Shown here piece by piece: positions 21,103 through 32,408 of a stretch of 64,000 bases of DNA. Origin of the DNA: Clavaria fumosa (Eukaryota; Basidiomycota; Agaricomycetes; Agaricales; Clavariaceae); contig OX637795.1 of assembly GCA_951802425.1 (NCBI GenBank), forward strand, positions 1,364,001 through 1,428,000, in the 5' to 3' direction. Below the pieces are notes generated by a model. The model was not told the DNA's origin, did no database searches, and saw only the letters and a program-made list of their open reading frames with translations. The translations under genes and the position numbers were made by a program. Position 1 is the first letter of the stretch. Every line of letters starts with the position of its first letter.

Positions 21103-21824
21103 TGTTACGTCTATGTCGCGGGGGTTGGGCAGGGTAAAGTCCGGGCGGAAACAACAAAGTCTGGTGGGGAACAATAAAGTCCGGGCGAGAGTAACAAGGT
21201 CCGGGTGCGGCGGAGCAAACCGGAGTTTGGATGGAGTTGGACTTGGGTTCGGATGAGACTTGGCGAACGTATTGAAACGACGCCCTCTGCGGATCAGTGT
21301 CTCGGATTTTGGGAGAAGTTGGGAGACGGGTTTCGGGCAATGCGGAGTAGAGTGCGAGTAGGCGGGGTTGATAATCAGACTGGCTAGACTAAGGCCGTAA
21401 TCTACAAGTACTTATACAAAAGTCCGGGGCGATGCTAGCAACAGAGATAACTCCGGTACGACTACGGAATCAGTTCGTAGCTACAGAGTAATGTCCGGGA
21501 GTCAGGAAATAAACTAAACTACGGGACTATGAGACGGAGACGGAATCTGATCGGGACAAAGGTTAAACTACTAACTATGATGTACAGGCGTTTCCGGGAG
21601 TCCATCAAATTGTCCGGGCGATGGGTCCGGGGCAGGACCAGTTCCTGGTTGCCTCGTGCGGACATCAGTTGGTGGCCCTCCAGGCACACTTCCTGATCCT
21701 GCACTATGTCGCGCAAGTAAAGTCCGGCGCTCTGGACATAGGTCCGAGAGCCCGGAGTTGCGATCGGAGGTCCAGAGACCGCCGGAGAAGGCCGGAGAAT
21801 ACTCCGGTTGGCACGGGCGTGACA
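21103..21824. repeat. Solo LTR inserted in the RT active-site codons of gypsy A
   Basis: 722 bp with termini TGTTACG...GCGTGACA, flanked by GTCTA (21098-21102 and 21825-21829). Removing one GTCTA plus the LTR restores the codons for VVYLDD. It is rich in GTCCGGG words and is a different LTR family from A/B. Orientation is unsure: a TATAAGTAC-like box reads on the minus strand near 21415. No internal region is present, so the element was reduced by LTR-LTR recombination. Confidence 0.85.
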
Positions 21825-22437
21825 GTCTACCTCGACGACATCCTCATTTACTCCGAGGATCCGAAACAACATGTTGAGCATGTCCGAGAGGTACTCCGAA
21901 GGCTCCGGAAGCACGGTCTCTTCCTGAACCCGGCTAAGTGTGAATTTCACGCTGAAACCGTGGAGTATCTCGGATTTGTTTTATCTCCGTCCGGACTTTC
22001 TATGGACATGGCTAAAGTGAAAACTATACAGGACTGGCCAACTCCGCAGAAGGTCAAGGATGTCCAGTCCTTCCTTGGGTTCGCCAATTTCTACCGCCGC
22101 TTCGTCCATGGCTATTCCGAGATCATCGCTCCGATGAACCGCTTGACCCATAAAAACATCGAGTGGCAGTGGTCCGATGATTGCCAGTCTGCATTTGACT
22201 ATCTAAAAACCGCGTTCTCCACGGCTCCGATCCTCTTGCACTTCATTCCTGGAGCTCTGCTGATAGTCGAAATGGATGCCTCGGACTACGCTGTCGCTGT
22301 GATACTTTCTATGGTCACCTCCGACGGTGAAGTCCATCCTATCGCTTTTCATTCCCACACCCTAGGCATCTCCGAACTGAACTATGACACCCACAATAAG
22401 GAACTCCTCGCTATATTTGAGGCGTTTACCACTTGGA
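21825..22437 (+). pseudogene. Gypsy A pol, part 2: RT palm/thumb and RNase H start
   Basis: Resumes with VYLDDILIYSEDPKQHVEHV, continues with LNPAKCEFHAETVEYLGFVLS, QDWPTPQKVKDVQSFLGFANFYRRF and enters RNase H at LIVEMDASDYAVAVILS and KELLAIFEAFTTW, where a MITE is inserted at 22437. The catalytic YLDD and the RNase H aspartate (DAS) are intact. Read with the segments before and after, it is a normal chromovirus RT-RNase H. Confidence 0.9.
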
Positions 22438-23661
22438 CAATAGTCCCAGCTAGTTTAGTATACTAAATATCAGTTAATGTACCAAAATGCTTTGAACTCA
22501 AGCCAGCTACAGCTGATCCTACTAATGTCAGCAAATGCTGTGAAGGCAGTATACTTATGTCCAGCTAATGCTGACTATACTATTACAGTACAGTAGAAGT
22601 CAACTTAATCCAGCAGCTGCTGGTGAACATAGTATACTAATCTACAGTAATAACAGCTACAGGGTATTTCCAGTTAACTTGATCCAGCAGCTGCTGATTG
22701 TTGTAGTATACTATTCAACAGTAATAGCAGTCATAAAATAACACCAGTTAACTTGGTCCAGTAGCTGCTGGTTAGTATAGTATACTATTCTACAGCAAAA
22801 GCAGTGGTAAAAATATTCCAGTTAACTTGATCCAGCAACTGCTGATTGATGTAGTATACTATTCAACAGTAATAGCAGTCATAAAATATTGCCAGTTAAC
22901 TTGGTCCATAGTGCACTTTTACACAGTAATTTCTGCACACTATGCACAACTTGAGTCTACTATTTGTGAGTGCAGTAGTTACAAGTTTAATTAACTCAGT
23001 TGTAGTACTTGTGAATTGAATCATTAATTTGAGCACAGCACTTGTAATTATGATAATATAAACATGGCAATGTACTGCCACAGCTTCAGGAAGTTCATTC
23101 AATTTTATATAATGTTTTAATTTGAGGCCATATTTTGATGTTTATATAAGCTGAATTTCAATATAGAGGCATTTGATAAATATTTGTCTGTATTTGGGCT
23201 TATTTATTTCATGTCAATAAATACACAGCTATTATGTCTAGTTAACTATTTGATAGCAACTACTGCACTAAGTTCACAGCTCAAGTTAATTAAGTGTGAT
23301 GTCATGCTATACTAGTATAGTCAGCAGTAGCTGGATGTAAGTATACTAGTATAGTCAACAGTAGCTGGATGTAAGTATACTAGTATAGTCAGCAGTAGCT
23401 GGATGTAAGTATACTAGTATAGTCAACAGTAGCTGGATGTAAGTATACTAGTATAGTCAGCAGTAGCTGGATGTAAGTATACTTGTATAGTCAGCAGTAG
23501 CTGGATGTAAGTATACTTGTATAGTCAGCAGTAGCTGGATGTAAGTATACTACCTTTACAGCATTTGCTGACATTAGTAGGATCAGCTGTAGCTGGCTTG
23601 AGTTCAAAGCATTTTGGTACATTAACTGATATTTAGTATACTAAATTAACAGGGACCACTG
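22438..23661. mobile_element. Non-autonomous hAT-like element (1.2 kb) with long inverted ends and subterminal arrays
   Basis: Outer right terminus CAGTGGTCCC (reverse complement of 23652-23661) corresponds to CAATAGTCCC at the left (22438). Behind these lie about 85-bp near-perfect inverted repeats: left TTTAGTATACTAAATATCAG ..., and the same sequence inverted at the right. It is flanked by the 7-bp direct repeat ACTTGGA (22431-22437, 23662-23668). The left interior has about 75-80 bp repeats around CCAGTTAACTTGATCCAGCA; the right interior has about seven 34-bp repeats (GTATACTAGTATAGTC...GCTGGAT, 23305-23550). The centre is AT-rich and codes for nothing. CAGTG-type ends suggest hAT, though the duplication is 7 bp rather than 8. 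Confidence 0.75.
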
Positions 23662-23668
23662 ACTTGGA

Positions 23669-23961
23669 GGCACTATCTTGAAGGTTCTGAAATTCCGGTC
23701 GACGTTGTTACCGACCACAAGAACCTAGAGTACTTCTCCATGGTCCGCTTGCTCACCCGGCGTCAAGCCAGGTGGTCGGAGTTCCTTTCCCAGTTCAATT
23801 TCGTGATCCGATTCTGCCCTGGGCGCCTCGGAATGAAACCCAATGCGTTGACTAGACGTTGGGACGTCTATCCCAAAGAGGGGGATAGCGACTATGCCTG
23901 CGTCAATTTGCAAAACCTCCAACTGATGTTCTCCAGCGAACAATTGATATCATCTCTCTGA
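23669..23961 (+). pseudogene. Gypsy A pol, part 3: RNase H C-terminus
   Basis: Starts [23 protein letters not shown] and runs through [15 protein letters not shown] sequence ([15 protein letters not shown]) and [19 protein letters not shown] to a TGA at 23959-23961. The TDHKNLEYF block closes the RNase H domain. The integrase part continues after 24 codons in another frame. Confidence 0.85.
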
Positions 23962-25488
23962 GCTTCGTCGCTTTACGTACCTGCACTCCGCACGTCATTT
24001 GTGATTGACGATCATCAACTCCGAGAGGACATCCGGTCTGGACTCTTGCTTGATCCTGTGATCGTCCCGATCCTAGAAGACCTCCGCTCGAACTCTGCGG
24101 ACCCTAAGTGGTCCATGGACGATGACGGACTTCTCCATGAGCGCGGACGGATTTATGTACTGGACGTCAATGACCTCCAACTCTGCGTTTTACGTGCGAG
24201 ACATGATCACCCGCTCGCCGGACATTTCGGTAGGACCAAGACTACGGCCTTGGTCTTCAGGGATTATACCTGGCCAAAACTCCGAGGATTCACATCGGAC
24301 TTTTGCAAATCTTGCACGACTTGTGGTAGGGCAAAAGCCCCTTGGCATAAGCCATATGGAACGCTCAAGCAGCTGCCCATACCGGAGAAACCGTGGAATT
24401 CCATTTCGATGGATTTCATCGAGCAACTCCCTGAGAGCTCTGGTTTTACCACAATATTGGTGGTTGTTGATAGGTTTAGGAAGCAGGGGATCTTCATCCC
24501 GACGACTGACGAAGTGAACTCCGCGGAGTTGGCCCGTCTATTCATATTCCACATCTTCTCAAAACATGGAGTTCCGTCGCATGTCACCTCCGATCGCAGC
24601 TCCGAGTTCGTTTCCCGTTTTTTTTCGCTCGTGGGGTAAAGTCCTGGACATGACTTTACACTTCACCTCCGGATATCATCCAGAGGGCGACAGACAGACG
24701 GAGCAGACTAACCAGACGTTGGAACAGTACCTCCGTTGTTACTGCAATTACCAGCAGGACAACTGGTCGCAGCTTCTGCCCCTCGCCAAGTTTGCCTACA
24801 ACAATGCCCCGAGCGCCACCACTGGGGTTTCTCCGTTCTTCGCGAACAAGGGTTATCATCCGCATATCTCGGTATTCCCCGAACGCGAAGCAACTTCGGT
24901 CTGTGCCCGAGAGCTCGCTGTAGACTTGGATCAGCTGCACCAAGAACTCCGTAACCAAATTGCCGAAGCGCAGAGTCGCTATCAGGGTCCAGCGGACAAA
25001 CGTCGGACTCCGGCACTGGAGTTTAAGGTCGGAAACCGAGTATACGTTAAGGCGAAGTTTTTCCGTACGACCAGACCCTCCAAAAAACTCTCTGACAAGT
25101 TCCTCGGACCTTTCGAAATCATCGGAGAGGCCGGTTCGCACTCCTTCGTACTCCGACTCCCGAGGCCATGCAAGCCATCCACCCCGTCTTCCACATTTCC
25201 ATGCTGGAGCCAGTCACTCCGAATACAATTCTGAATCATACCATCACCCCGCCTCCTCCAGTAGAGATTGATGGAGACTTAGAGCACGAAATCTCCGAAG
25301 TACTCGACTCCAAGATCGACAAACGCCGCACCTGCAAACTCCTATACCTGGTGCGGTGGTCCGGATACGAAGGAACCGATGAGGAAACATCCTGGCTTCC
25401 CACTACGGAACTTGTTCATGCCTCCGAGGCCGTTTCGGATTTCCACCAAGCTTATCCGAACAAGCCCGGACCTCTCAATACCCTCTAG
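23962..25488 (+). pseudogene. Gypsy A integrase with C-terminal chromodomain
   Basis: Zinc-binding domain HDHPLAGHFGRTKT...CKSCTTCGRAK (HHCC, about 24207-24336), integrase core with ISMDFIEQLPES (first Asp), VTSDRSSEF (second Asp) and the ERQT-type segment DRQTEQTNQTLEQYL (Glu), then the GPFEIIGE DNA-binding part. The chromodomain (25310-25420) reads KLLYLVRWSGYEGTDEETSWLPTTEL. All three catalytic acidic residues are kept. A frameshift at the T-run about 24620 and another near 25160 break the protein. Chromodomains of this class are known to steer integration toward modified chromatin. The stop is at 25486-25488. Confidence 0.9.
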
Positions 25489-25857
25489 ACCTTTCTCTGT
25501 TCACTCCGATACCCCGAAATCTCTCTTATGCTTCTACTTACGTACATTTTCCGTTCTATACTACTGCATCTCTCGCTTCTCCATCTTCTCCAAAACAAAA
25601 ATAAATAAAATAAAAATAAAATAAAATCTGTATTTCTGTCTCTCTCTCTGTTCCTTTCTCCAAAAACTCCGAACTTTTTATTTTTTCTCCCAAGTCCATC
25701 TCCGAATCTCTCTTCGTCTGCTCTGTCTTGTCTTACTTTATTTTCTTTCATTCCACTTACTTCACTTAAGTTCAAAGATAAAACAAAAAATTTATAAAAA
25801 AATAAAAAAAGAAAAGAAACAATAAATAATGTAGATAAATTTTTATTTTTTAGGCGG
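25489..25857. other. AT-rich spacer between the convergent integrase and antisense genes of gypsy A
   Basis: No coding potential. It contains AATAAAATAAAA-type strings near 25600 and 25790-25830 that could serve as convergent 3' ends for both genes. The equivalent spacer in copy B is 28246-28612. Confidence 0.6.
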
Positions 25858-26759
25858 AGGGGGGCGAGCCGGGTGACGCTTGTAAAACTCCCTCAGGCTC
25901 CTTAAGCCCGGACTCCGCTCCAACTTCTCCCTCCTCCGCTTCCGCTTCTTTCTCCGCTCCCACTTCCTCCGCCTCCTTCTTCTCCGCCTCCGTCTCCACC
26001 CCCTTTTCCGAACCCGCCTCCTCCTTCTCCTCCCCCGCTCCCCGCTTCCCCATCAGAAACTCCCGGAGGATCTTCCGATCCTCCGCTGCCGCCTTCTGCT
26101 CCACCCTCATCTCCTTCCGCTCCTCCCTCGCCTCCTTCCGCCACTCCTCCAACTCGAACACCCCGCGGACCACCAACTCGTAGATGGTTTTCACCACCCC
26201 AGTCCGCTCCACCTCCGCTCTGTCCACATCCGCCCGCGGCGCCCGCACCTCCTTCACCTCCTCCTCTGACTCCACCACAGTCTTCTTCAACCGTGCGGAG
26301 CGGAATTTCTTCCGCTCCGGCCCCTCCACCTCTCCGCCCCCGCACCGCTGTTTCGCCGCCACACACGCGACACACGCAGTGCCCCGCCCTCCGCTCGGCC
26401 ACACACACCCCATCCCGAGCCAGACACATCGCGCGCTCTGTGTCCGACTCCGTGGCCGGCGTCTGCTTCCTCCCCGTCCTCTGCGCCTTTGCGATTTCCT
26501 CCGCCCTCCGCTTCACCTCCACCGCCCTCGCCCTCTCCATCTCCTCCCGCCGCACCTTGTCCGCGGCCTCCCTCTTCTTCCATTCCTCCTCCTCCCACGC
26601 CTTCTTGTCCTTCAGCGCCTTGATCTGGCGCATGAGGACCGCGATCTCGGGGTCCTCGTCCTCCACACGCAACTGCGCAGGGACAGCGACCACGGGGCAT
26701 GGTCGAGGGCAGGGAGGCCGGCTGGGCCCCACTCCGGGTGTGCTCGGGTTGTGCGACAT
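25858..26759 (-). pseudogene. Antisense accessory ORF of gypsy A (Cys cluster plus coiled coil)
   Basis: Lies on the minus strand between the chromodomain stop and the 3' LTR, convergent with pol. From ATG 26759: a Pro-rich start, EDEDPEIAVLMRQIKALKDKK, a Glu/Lys/Arg-rich helix, then the Cys region. A small deletion near 26430 removes the first Cys pair and shifts the frame, so the two halves read in different frames. The second half has CVACVAAKQRC, a basic stretch (ERKKFRSARLKKT) and a second long acidic/basic coiled coil to the stop at about 25858. About 300 codons in total. The same gene occurs in copy B at the same position, so it belongs to the family and is not a chance ORF. Function unknown. 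Confidence 0.7.
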
Positions 26760-26995
26760 CGAGTTTTTTTAAATAAAATAACATAAAATAAAAAGTAGGG
26801 ATTGCCTGTGCTAGGGGCTAGTGATGATGGTAGCAGGTTAAAGAAGAAAAAAAAAAAGGTGTACGACACGCGTGGCCTTTTGACCCCCAAAATTTTTTCG
26901 GACTCCGCTCGAGATGCTGCAAAACTCTGACACTAACTTGTTATGGGAGCCACGTGTTCACGCGGACTTTGGCCACAGGGTCTCAGGGGTTCGAC

Positions 26996-27010
26996 CCTAA
27001 GAGGGGGATA
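26996..27010 (+). promoter_or_regulatory. Polypurine tract of gypsy A
   Basis: CTAAGAGGGGGATAC immediately precedes the 3' LTR start (TGTTACG, 27011). The same tract is found inverted at 17288-17302 in element B and, as CTGAGAGGGGGATAC, in element D. Confidence 0.8.
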
Positions 27011-27736
27011 CTGTTACGACCCCATCCGCTTGCATAAGCACGACCCCTGCTCCGGACTCCGAGCTCCTTACCAACTCCGATCCGCTCCACCGTAACTCCG
27101 TGCGCTCCGCTCCGCACCTTCATTGGACTTTACTCCGCCGGCCTTTGGACCATTCGGACTTCGTTCCAGAACCTTCTCCCTCCATCCCCTTGTTCTGTTT
27201 ACCATTGAGAGGATACCCTTGACCCATGGGAGTCGCTTTTTTGTTGTTGTTTCTTTGTTCCATGAAAATTGCACAGGCACAAGTGGTGAAACTCTCCTAG
27301 TAATTTGATATGTACATTGTTTCACATTACTCCTATACTCTGTCCTTGCAGTATAAGTTTCCACCTGTATCTCCCTGCTCCTCAGTTCGAATATAACATC
27401 TCTTGATTCCAAAAAACATCTCTGAGCTTTCGTCCTCATCGTCCTTGACGTTCTCCACATCATCTGACCAACTCCGACCCACTCCGACGAACTCCGATCA
27501 CTTCGGAGTTTGACTTACGTTCTGATTCTCTCTTAGGTATTGTTCTTGTTTGGTAAATAGGGACAAGTATATACGTGGTGGCACAACACATACGTTGAGG
27601 CCGCAGTCCCATAAGTCTCCTTCCTCTTGTTTACTTCTCCATTTCACTGATATCAGACTCCGACTGGACTCCGATAGAACATCTCTGCTCCGCTCCACTA
27701 ACCCCTTTGCCGCTAACCTTGTTAGGACCTTGACAG
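27011..27736 (+). repeat. 3' LTR of gypsy A
   Basis: About 726 bp, TGTTACGACCCC ... GACCTTGACA, followed by the GGCAC duplication. It contains TATAAG (27352) and the perfect 11-mer GTTCGAATATA (27385-27395). Confidence 0.9.
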
Positions 27737-28245
27737 GCACCGCGTGTGTCGCGTGTGTGGCGGCGAAGCAGTGGTGCAGGGGCGGAGAGGTGGAAGGGCC
27801 AGAGCAGAAGAAATTCCGCTCTGCACGGTCGAAGAAGACCGTGGTGGAGTCGGAGGAGGAGGTGAAGGAGGTGCAGGTGCCATGGGCAGACGTGGACAGG
27901 GCGGAGGCAGAGTGGACTGGGGTGGTGAAAACCATCTACGAGTTGGTGGTCCGCAGGGTGTTCGAGTTGGAGGAGTGGCAGAAGGAGGCGAGGGCGGAGC
28001 GGAAGGCAGCGGCGGAGGATCGGAAGATCCTCCAAGAATTTCTTATGGGGAAGCGGGGAGTGGGGGAGGAGAAGAAGAAGGAGGTGGAGAAGATGGTGGT
28101 GGAGGTGGCAGACTCGGAAAAGTGGGTGGAGACAGAAGCGGAGAAGGAGAAGGAGAGAGTGGAGAAGGAGGTGGGAGCGGAGTCTGGGCTCAAGGAGCCT
28201 GAAGGTTTTTTACAAGCGTCGCTTGGCTCGCCCCCCTCCACCTAA
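27737..28245 (+). pseudogene. Antisense accessory ORF of gypsy B, C-terminal half
   Basis: Continues the frame interrupted at 17915 by element A: TACVACVAAKQWC supplies the second CX2CX6C triad. A basic patch (EQKKFRSARSKKT) follows, then a long Glu/Lys-rich predicted coiled coil (FELEEWQKEARAERKAAAEDRK, EKEKERVEKEV) ending SLGSPPST and a stop at 28243-28245. This half is open throughout and very similar to the A copy, including the GLKEPEG tail. It is convergent with gypsy B pol. Confidence 0.7.
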
Positions 28246-28470
28246 AAAATTAAAAATTCTATCTACATAACTATTTATTGTTTTCTTTTGTATTTCTTTT
28301 TTCTTAAATTTTTTGTTTTTTATCTTTGAACTTGAGTGAAAAATAAGCAGAGTGAAAGGAAAATAAGTAAGGCAAGGCAGAGAAACAAAACGAAGAGATT
28401 TGGAGTTTTTCGGAGAAGAAGGCAAGAATTTTGTTTTCGGAGTTTTGGAGAAAGTGGAATAAGAGGAAAG

Positions 28471-28507
<37 letters not shown>

Positions 28508-28612
28508 TTTCGGAGAAGACGGAGAAAAGAGACGGAGTAGTATGGAACGGAAAATGTATGTAAGTAGAAGCATAAGAGAAATTTCGGGGTATCAGAGTGA
28601 ACGGAGAAAGGT
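28246..28612. other. Spacer of gypsy B with a 33-bp homopolymer T tract
   Basis: Non-coding, AT-rich. T-run at 28474-28506. Corresponds to the spacer at 25489-25857 in copy A, which lacks a tract of this length. Confidence 0.6.
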
Positions 28613-31600
28613 CTAGAGGGTATTGAGAGGTCTGGGCTTGTTCGGATAAGCTCGATGGAAATCCGAAACGGCCTCGGAGGCATGAACAAGTTCCGTAGTG
28701 GGAAGCCAGGATGTTTCCTCATCAGTTCCTTCGTATCTGGACCACCGCACCAGGTATAGGAGTTTGCAGGTGCGGCGTTTGTCGATCTTGGAGTCGAGCA
28801 CTTTGGAGATTTCGTGCTCTAGGTCTCTGTCGATCTCTACCGGAGGAGGCGGGGAGATGGTGTGATTCGGAATTGTATTCAGAGTGACTGGCTCCAGCAT
28901 GGAAATGTGGAAGACGGGGTGGACGGCTTGCATGGCCTCGGGGAGTCGGAGTACGAAGGAGTGCGAACCAGCCTCTCTGAGGATTTCGAAAGGTCTGAGG
29001 AACTTGTCGGAGAGTTTTTTGGAGGGTCTGGTCATACAGAAAAACTTCGCCTTAACATAGACTCGGTTTCCAACCTTAAACTCTGGTGCCAGAGTCCGAC
29101 AGTTGTCTGCTGGACCCTGATAGCGACTCTGCGCTTCGGCGATTTGGTTATGGAGTTCTTGGTGCAGCTGATCCAAGTCTACAGCAAGCTCTCAGGCACG
29201 GACCGAAGTTACTTCGCGTTCAGGGAATACCGAGATATTTGGGTGGTAGCCCTTGTTCGCGAAGAATGGAGAAACCCCAGTGGTGGCGCTCAGGGCATTG
29301 TTGTAGGCAAACTCGGCCAGGGGCAGGAGTTGCGACCAGTTGTCCTGCTGGTAATTGCAGTAACAACGGAGGTACTGTTCCAACGTCTGGTTAGTCTGCT
29401 CCGTCTGTCTGTTGCCCTCCGGATGATATCCAGAGGTGAAGTGTAAAGTCATGTCCAGGACTTTACCCAATGAGCGAAAAAAAAGGGAAATGAACTCGGA
29501 GCCACGATCGGAGGTGACATGCGACAGAACTCCATGTTTCGAGAAGACGTGGAATACGAATAGATGGGCCAACTCTGCGGAGTTCACTTTGTCAGTCATT
29601 GGGATGAAGATCCCTTGCTTCGTAAACCTATCAACAACCACCAATATTGCGGTAAAACCAGAGCTCTCAAGGAGTTGCTCGATGAAATCCATCGAAATGG
29701 AATTCCACAGTTTCTCAGGTATGGGCAGCTGCTTGAGCATTCCATATGGCTTATGCCAAGGGGCTTTTGCCCTACCACAAGTTGTGCAAGATTTGCAAAA
29801 GTCCGATGTGAATCCTCGGAGTTTTGGCCAGGTATAATCCCTGAAGACCAAGGCCATAGTCTTGGTCTGACTGAAATGTCCGGCGAGCAGGTGATCATGT
29901 CTCGCACGTAAAACGCGGAGTCAGAGGTCATTGACGTCCAGCACATAAATCCGTCTGCGCTCGCAGAGAAGTCCGTCATCGTCCATGGACCACTTAGGGT
30001 CTGCGGAGTTCAAGCGGAGGTCTTCTAGGATCGAGCAAGAGTCCAGACCGGATGTCCTCTTGTAGTTGATGATCGTCAATCACAAACGATGCGTGGAGTG
30101 CAGGTACGTAAAGCGACGAAGCTCAGAGAGATGATATCAATTGTTCGCTGGAGAACATCGGCCGGAGGTTTTGCAGATTGACACGGGCATAGTCGCTATC
30201 CCCCTCTTTGGGATAGATGTCCCAGCATCTAGTCAACGCATTGGGTTTCATTCCAAGGCGCCCGGGGCGGAATCGGATCATGAAATTGAACTGGGAAAGG
30301 AACTCCGACCACCTGGCTTGATGCCGGGTGAGCAGGCGGACCGTGGAGAAGTACTCGAGGTTCTTGTGGTCGGTAACAATGTCAACCGGAATTTCAGAAC
30401 CTTTGAGATAGTGCCCCCAAGCGGTAAACGCCTCAAATATAGCGAGGAGTTCCTTATCGTGGGTGTCATAGTTCAGTTCGGAGATGCCTAGGGTGTGGGA
30501 ATGAAAAGTGATAGGATGGACTTCACCGTCAGAGGCGACCATAGAGAGTATTGCAGTGACAGCGTAGTCCGAGGCATCCGTTTCAACTCTCAGCAGAGCT
30601 CCAGGAATGAAGTGCAAGAGGATCGGAGCCGTGGAGAACGCGGTTTTCAGATAGTCAAACGTGGACTGGCAATCATTGGACCAATGCCACTTGATGTTTT
30701 TATGCATCAAGTGGTTCATCAGAGCGACAATCTCAGAATAGCCATGGACGAAGCAGCAGTAGAAATTGGCGAACCCGAGGAAGGACTGGACATCCTTGAC
30801 CTTCCGCGGAGTTGGCCAATCCTGTATAGTTTTCACTTTAGCCGTGTCCATAGAAAGTCCAGACAGAGATAAAACAAATCCGAGATACTCCACGGTTTCA
30901 GTGTGAAATTCACACTTAGCCGGGTTCAGGAAGAGACCGTGCTTCCGGAGCCTTTGGAGTACCTCTCGGACATGCTCAACGTGTTGTTCCGGATCCTCGG
31001 AGTAAATGAGGATGTCATCGAGGTAGACGACCATGAACGTGTCGAGGAGGTCGGAGAATATATCATTCATGAAGTGCTGGAATGTGGCGGGTGCGTTTGT
31101 GAGCCTGAAGGGCATCACACACCATTCGAAGGATCCGTATCAGGTGTGGAATGTGGTCTTCCATTTGTCACTATCAGCGATACGGACCAGGTGATACGTG
31201 TGTCGGAGGTCGAGTTTTGTATAGATTTGGGCTTTTCCTGGAACATCAAGAAGATCTTTAGTCAGCAGAAGCGGGTAATGGTCTTTTTTGGTCAATTTAT
31301 TTAGACCATGGAAATCAACGCATAATCAGAGCGTTCCATTCTTCTTCCAGACAAAGAGCACAGGTGCCCCGTGCGGAGAACAGCTCGGACAGATATATCC
31401 GATGCGGAGGTGTTCGTCCAGAAACTCGTGGAGTTCACTGAGTTCGGACTGTGACAGAGAATAGACCACACCTGGCGGAGGGGATTGGCCATCCAGCAGG
31501 TTGATTTTTAGATCATACGGTCGATGCGGAGCAAGGGTATCTGCCTTCTTTTTACTGAAGACATCTGGAAAGTCCCTGTACTCCTCCGGAACAGAGAGGA

Positions 31601-32395
31601 GATCCTGGGGGGTGGTGTCGGGAACGTTGAATGAAGTGGAGGCCACGCATGTGGACTCGCTCGACAATGTCATGCCAAAGACTTGGGACCCGCGAAGTCC
31701 ACAAGCCGTGGCAAATGCAGCAGCATTCACAAAAGAAACCTTGGGTGTCTCCTGGAGAGACGGAGTAGACAGAAAGGTCAGAGATGGAATCAAAGACGGA
31801 GACAGAAGCAGAGATGGAGACAGAGTCCGGGCTTGGTTCGGAGTCGCTGCAGACGACATTTGAACAGGAGCGCATGGAGCGGAGACAGACAGAGGGACAG
31901 AATGGAGAGTGCTGGCCGGTGCACCCCCCGGATCAGATTTCGGAGTTTTTTCCTCATTCGTAGATGGTCTGAGCTTTATCTGGCCAGTGATCCAATCAAC
32001 CAGCGGGTTGTTTTGGAACAGCCAATTCATTCCCAAGATCACATCACTAGAGGGATCAAGATTGGTAACTACACACAAGACGTCGGTTGGATCCATGGCG
32101 GATAGCTGAATGGATAACCAGACCGCTTCGGTAACCCATATGGAGGTGGTCCCGTTAATAAAAATGACCTCCCGAGGGGTCACCGGAGTTTTTGGAAGAT
32201 GGAAACGAGAAGCAAATTTGGCATCAATGAAACAAAGTTCAGCGCCAGAGTCTATCATTGCTTTGAACGGAGAAGAAATAGAAGGAGAGGAGGCAAGAAG
32301 AGAAAGAGAACGATGAAAGGAAAGGGTATCGAGTATAGGTTTAGTATGATCGGAGTCGGAGCAGCCGGAGAGTCATACTGTGCTCTCTGGGCTGC
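28613..32395 (-). pseudogene. Gypsy B pol: protease, RT, RNase H, integrase, chromodomain
   Basis: Minus strand. Protease [19 protein letters not shown] (about 32258), [14 protein letters not shown] with [13 protein letters not shown], intact VVYLDDILIYSE (about 31035) and FLGFANFY; RNase H TDASDYAVTAILS; integrase with VTSDRGSEF (about 29505) and the DRQTEQ-type segment NRQTEQTNQTLEQYL; chromodomain CKLLYLVRWSRYEGTDEETSW; stop at 28613. Stops at about 31325, 31140 and 29183 are TGA where copy A reads CGA. A deletion near 30033, compared with copy A (GATCC repeated at its ends), shifts the frame in the N-terminal integrase. Catalytic residues are otherwise kept. Pol lies in the -1 frame relative to gag. 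Confidence 0.9.
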
Positions 32396-32408
32396 TCAAT
32401 CTTTTTTT
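32359..32408 (-). promoter_or_regulatory. Predicted -1 frameshift signal of gypsy B
   Basis: The complement of T32402-T32408 is the A AAA AAA heptamer, followed by the gag TGA (32396-32398) and a hairpin with arms 32383-32397 and 32359-32372. One base of the 3' arm differs from copy A. Confidence 0.7.

Larger units (their letters stand above)
17916..27736 (+). mobile_element. Gypsy chromovirus A, nested in B
   Basis: 5' LTR 17916-18615 and 3' LTR 27011-27736, same orientation, flanked by GGCAC (17911-17915 and 27737-27741). Order: LTR, self-complementary PBS, gag with zinc knuckle, -1 frameshift site, protease, RT, RNase H, integrase, chromodomain, antisense ORF, PPT, LTR. It carries two later insertions, a solo LTR (21103-21824) and a hAT-like MITE (22438-23661). 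Without them it is about 7.9 kb, like B. Catalytic residues of protease, RNase H and integrase are still present, but gag has stops and a deletion and pol has frameshifts. Confidence 0.92.

Noticed and set aside
26184..26786. Plus-strand 200-codon frame opposite the gypsy A antisense gene
   Set aside because: A mirror of the Glu/Lys-rich coding strand; the conserved Cys pattern and the copy in gypsy B support the minus strand.
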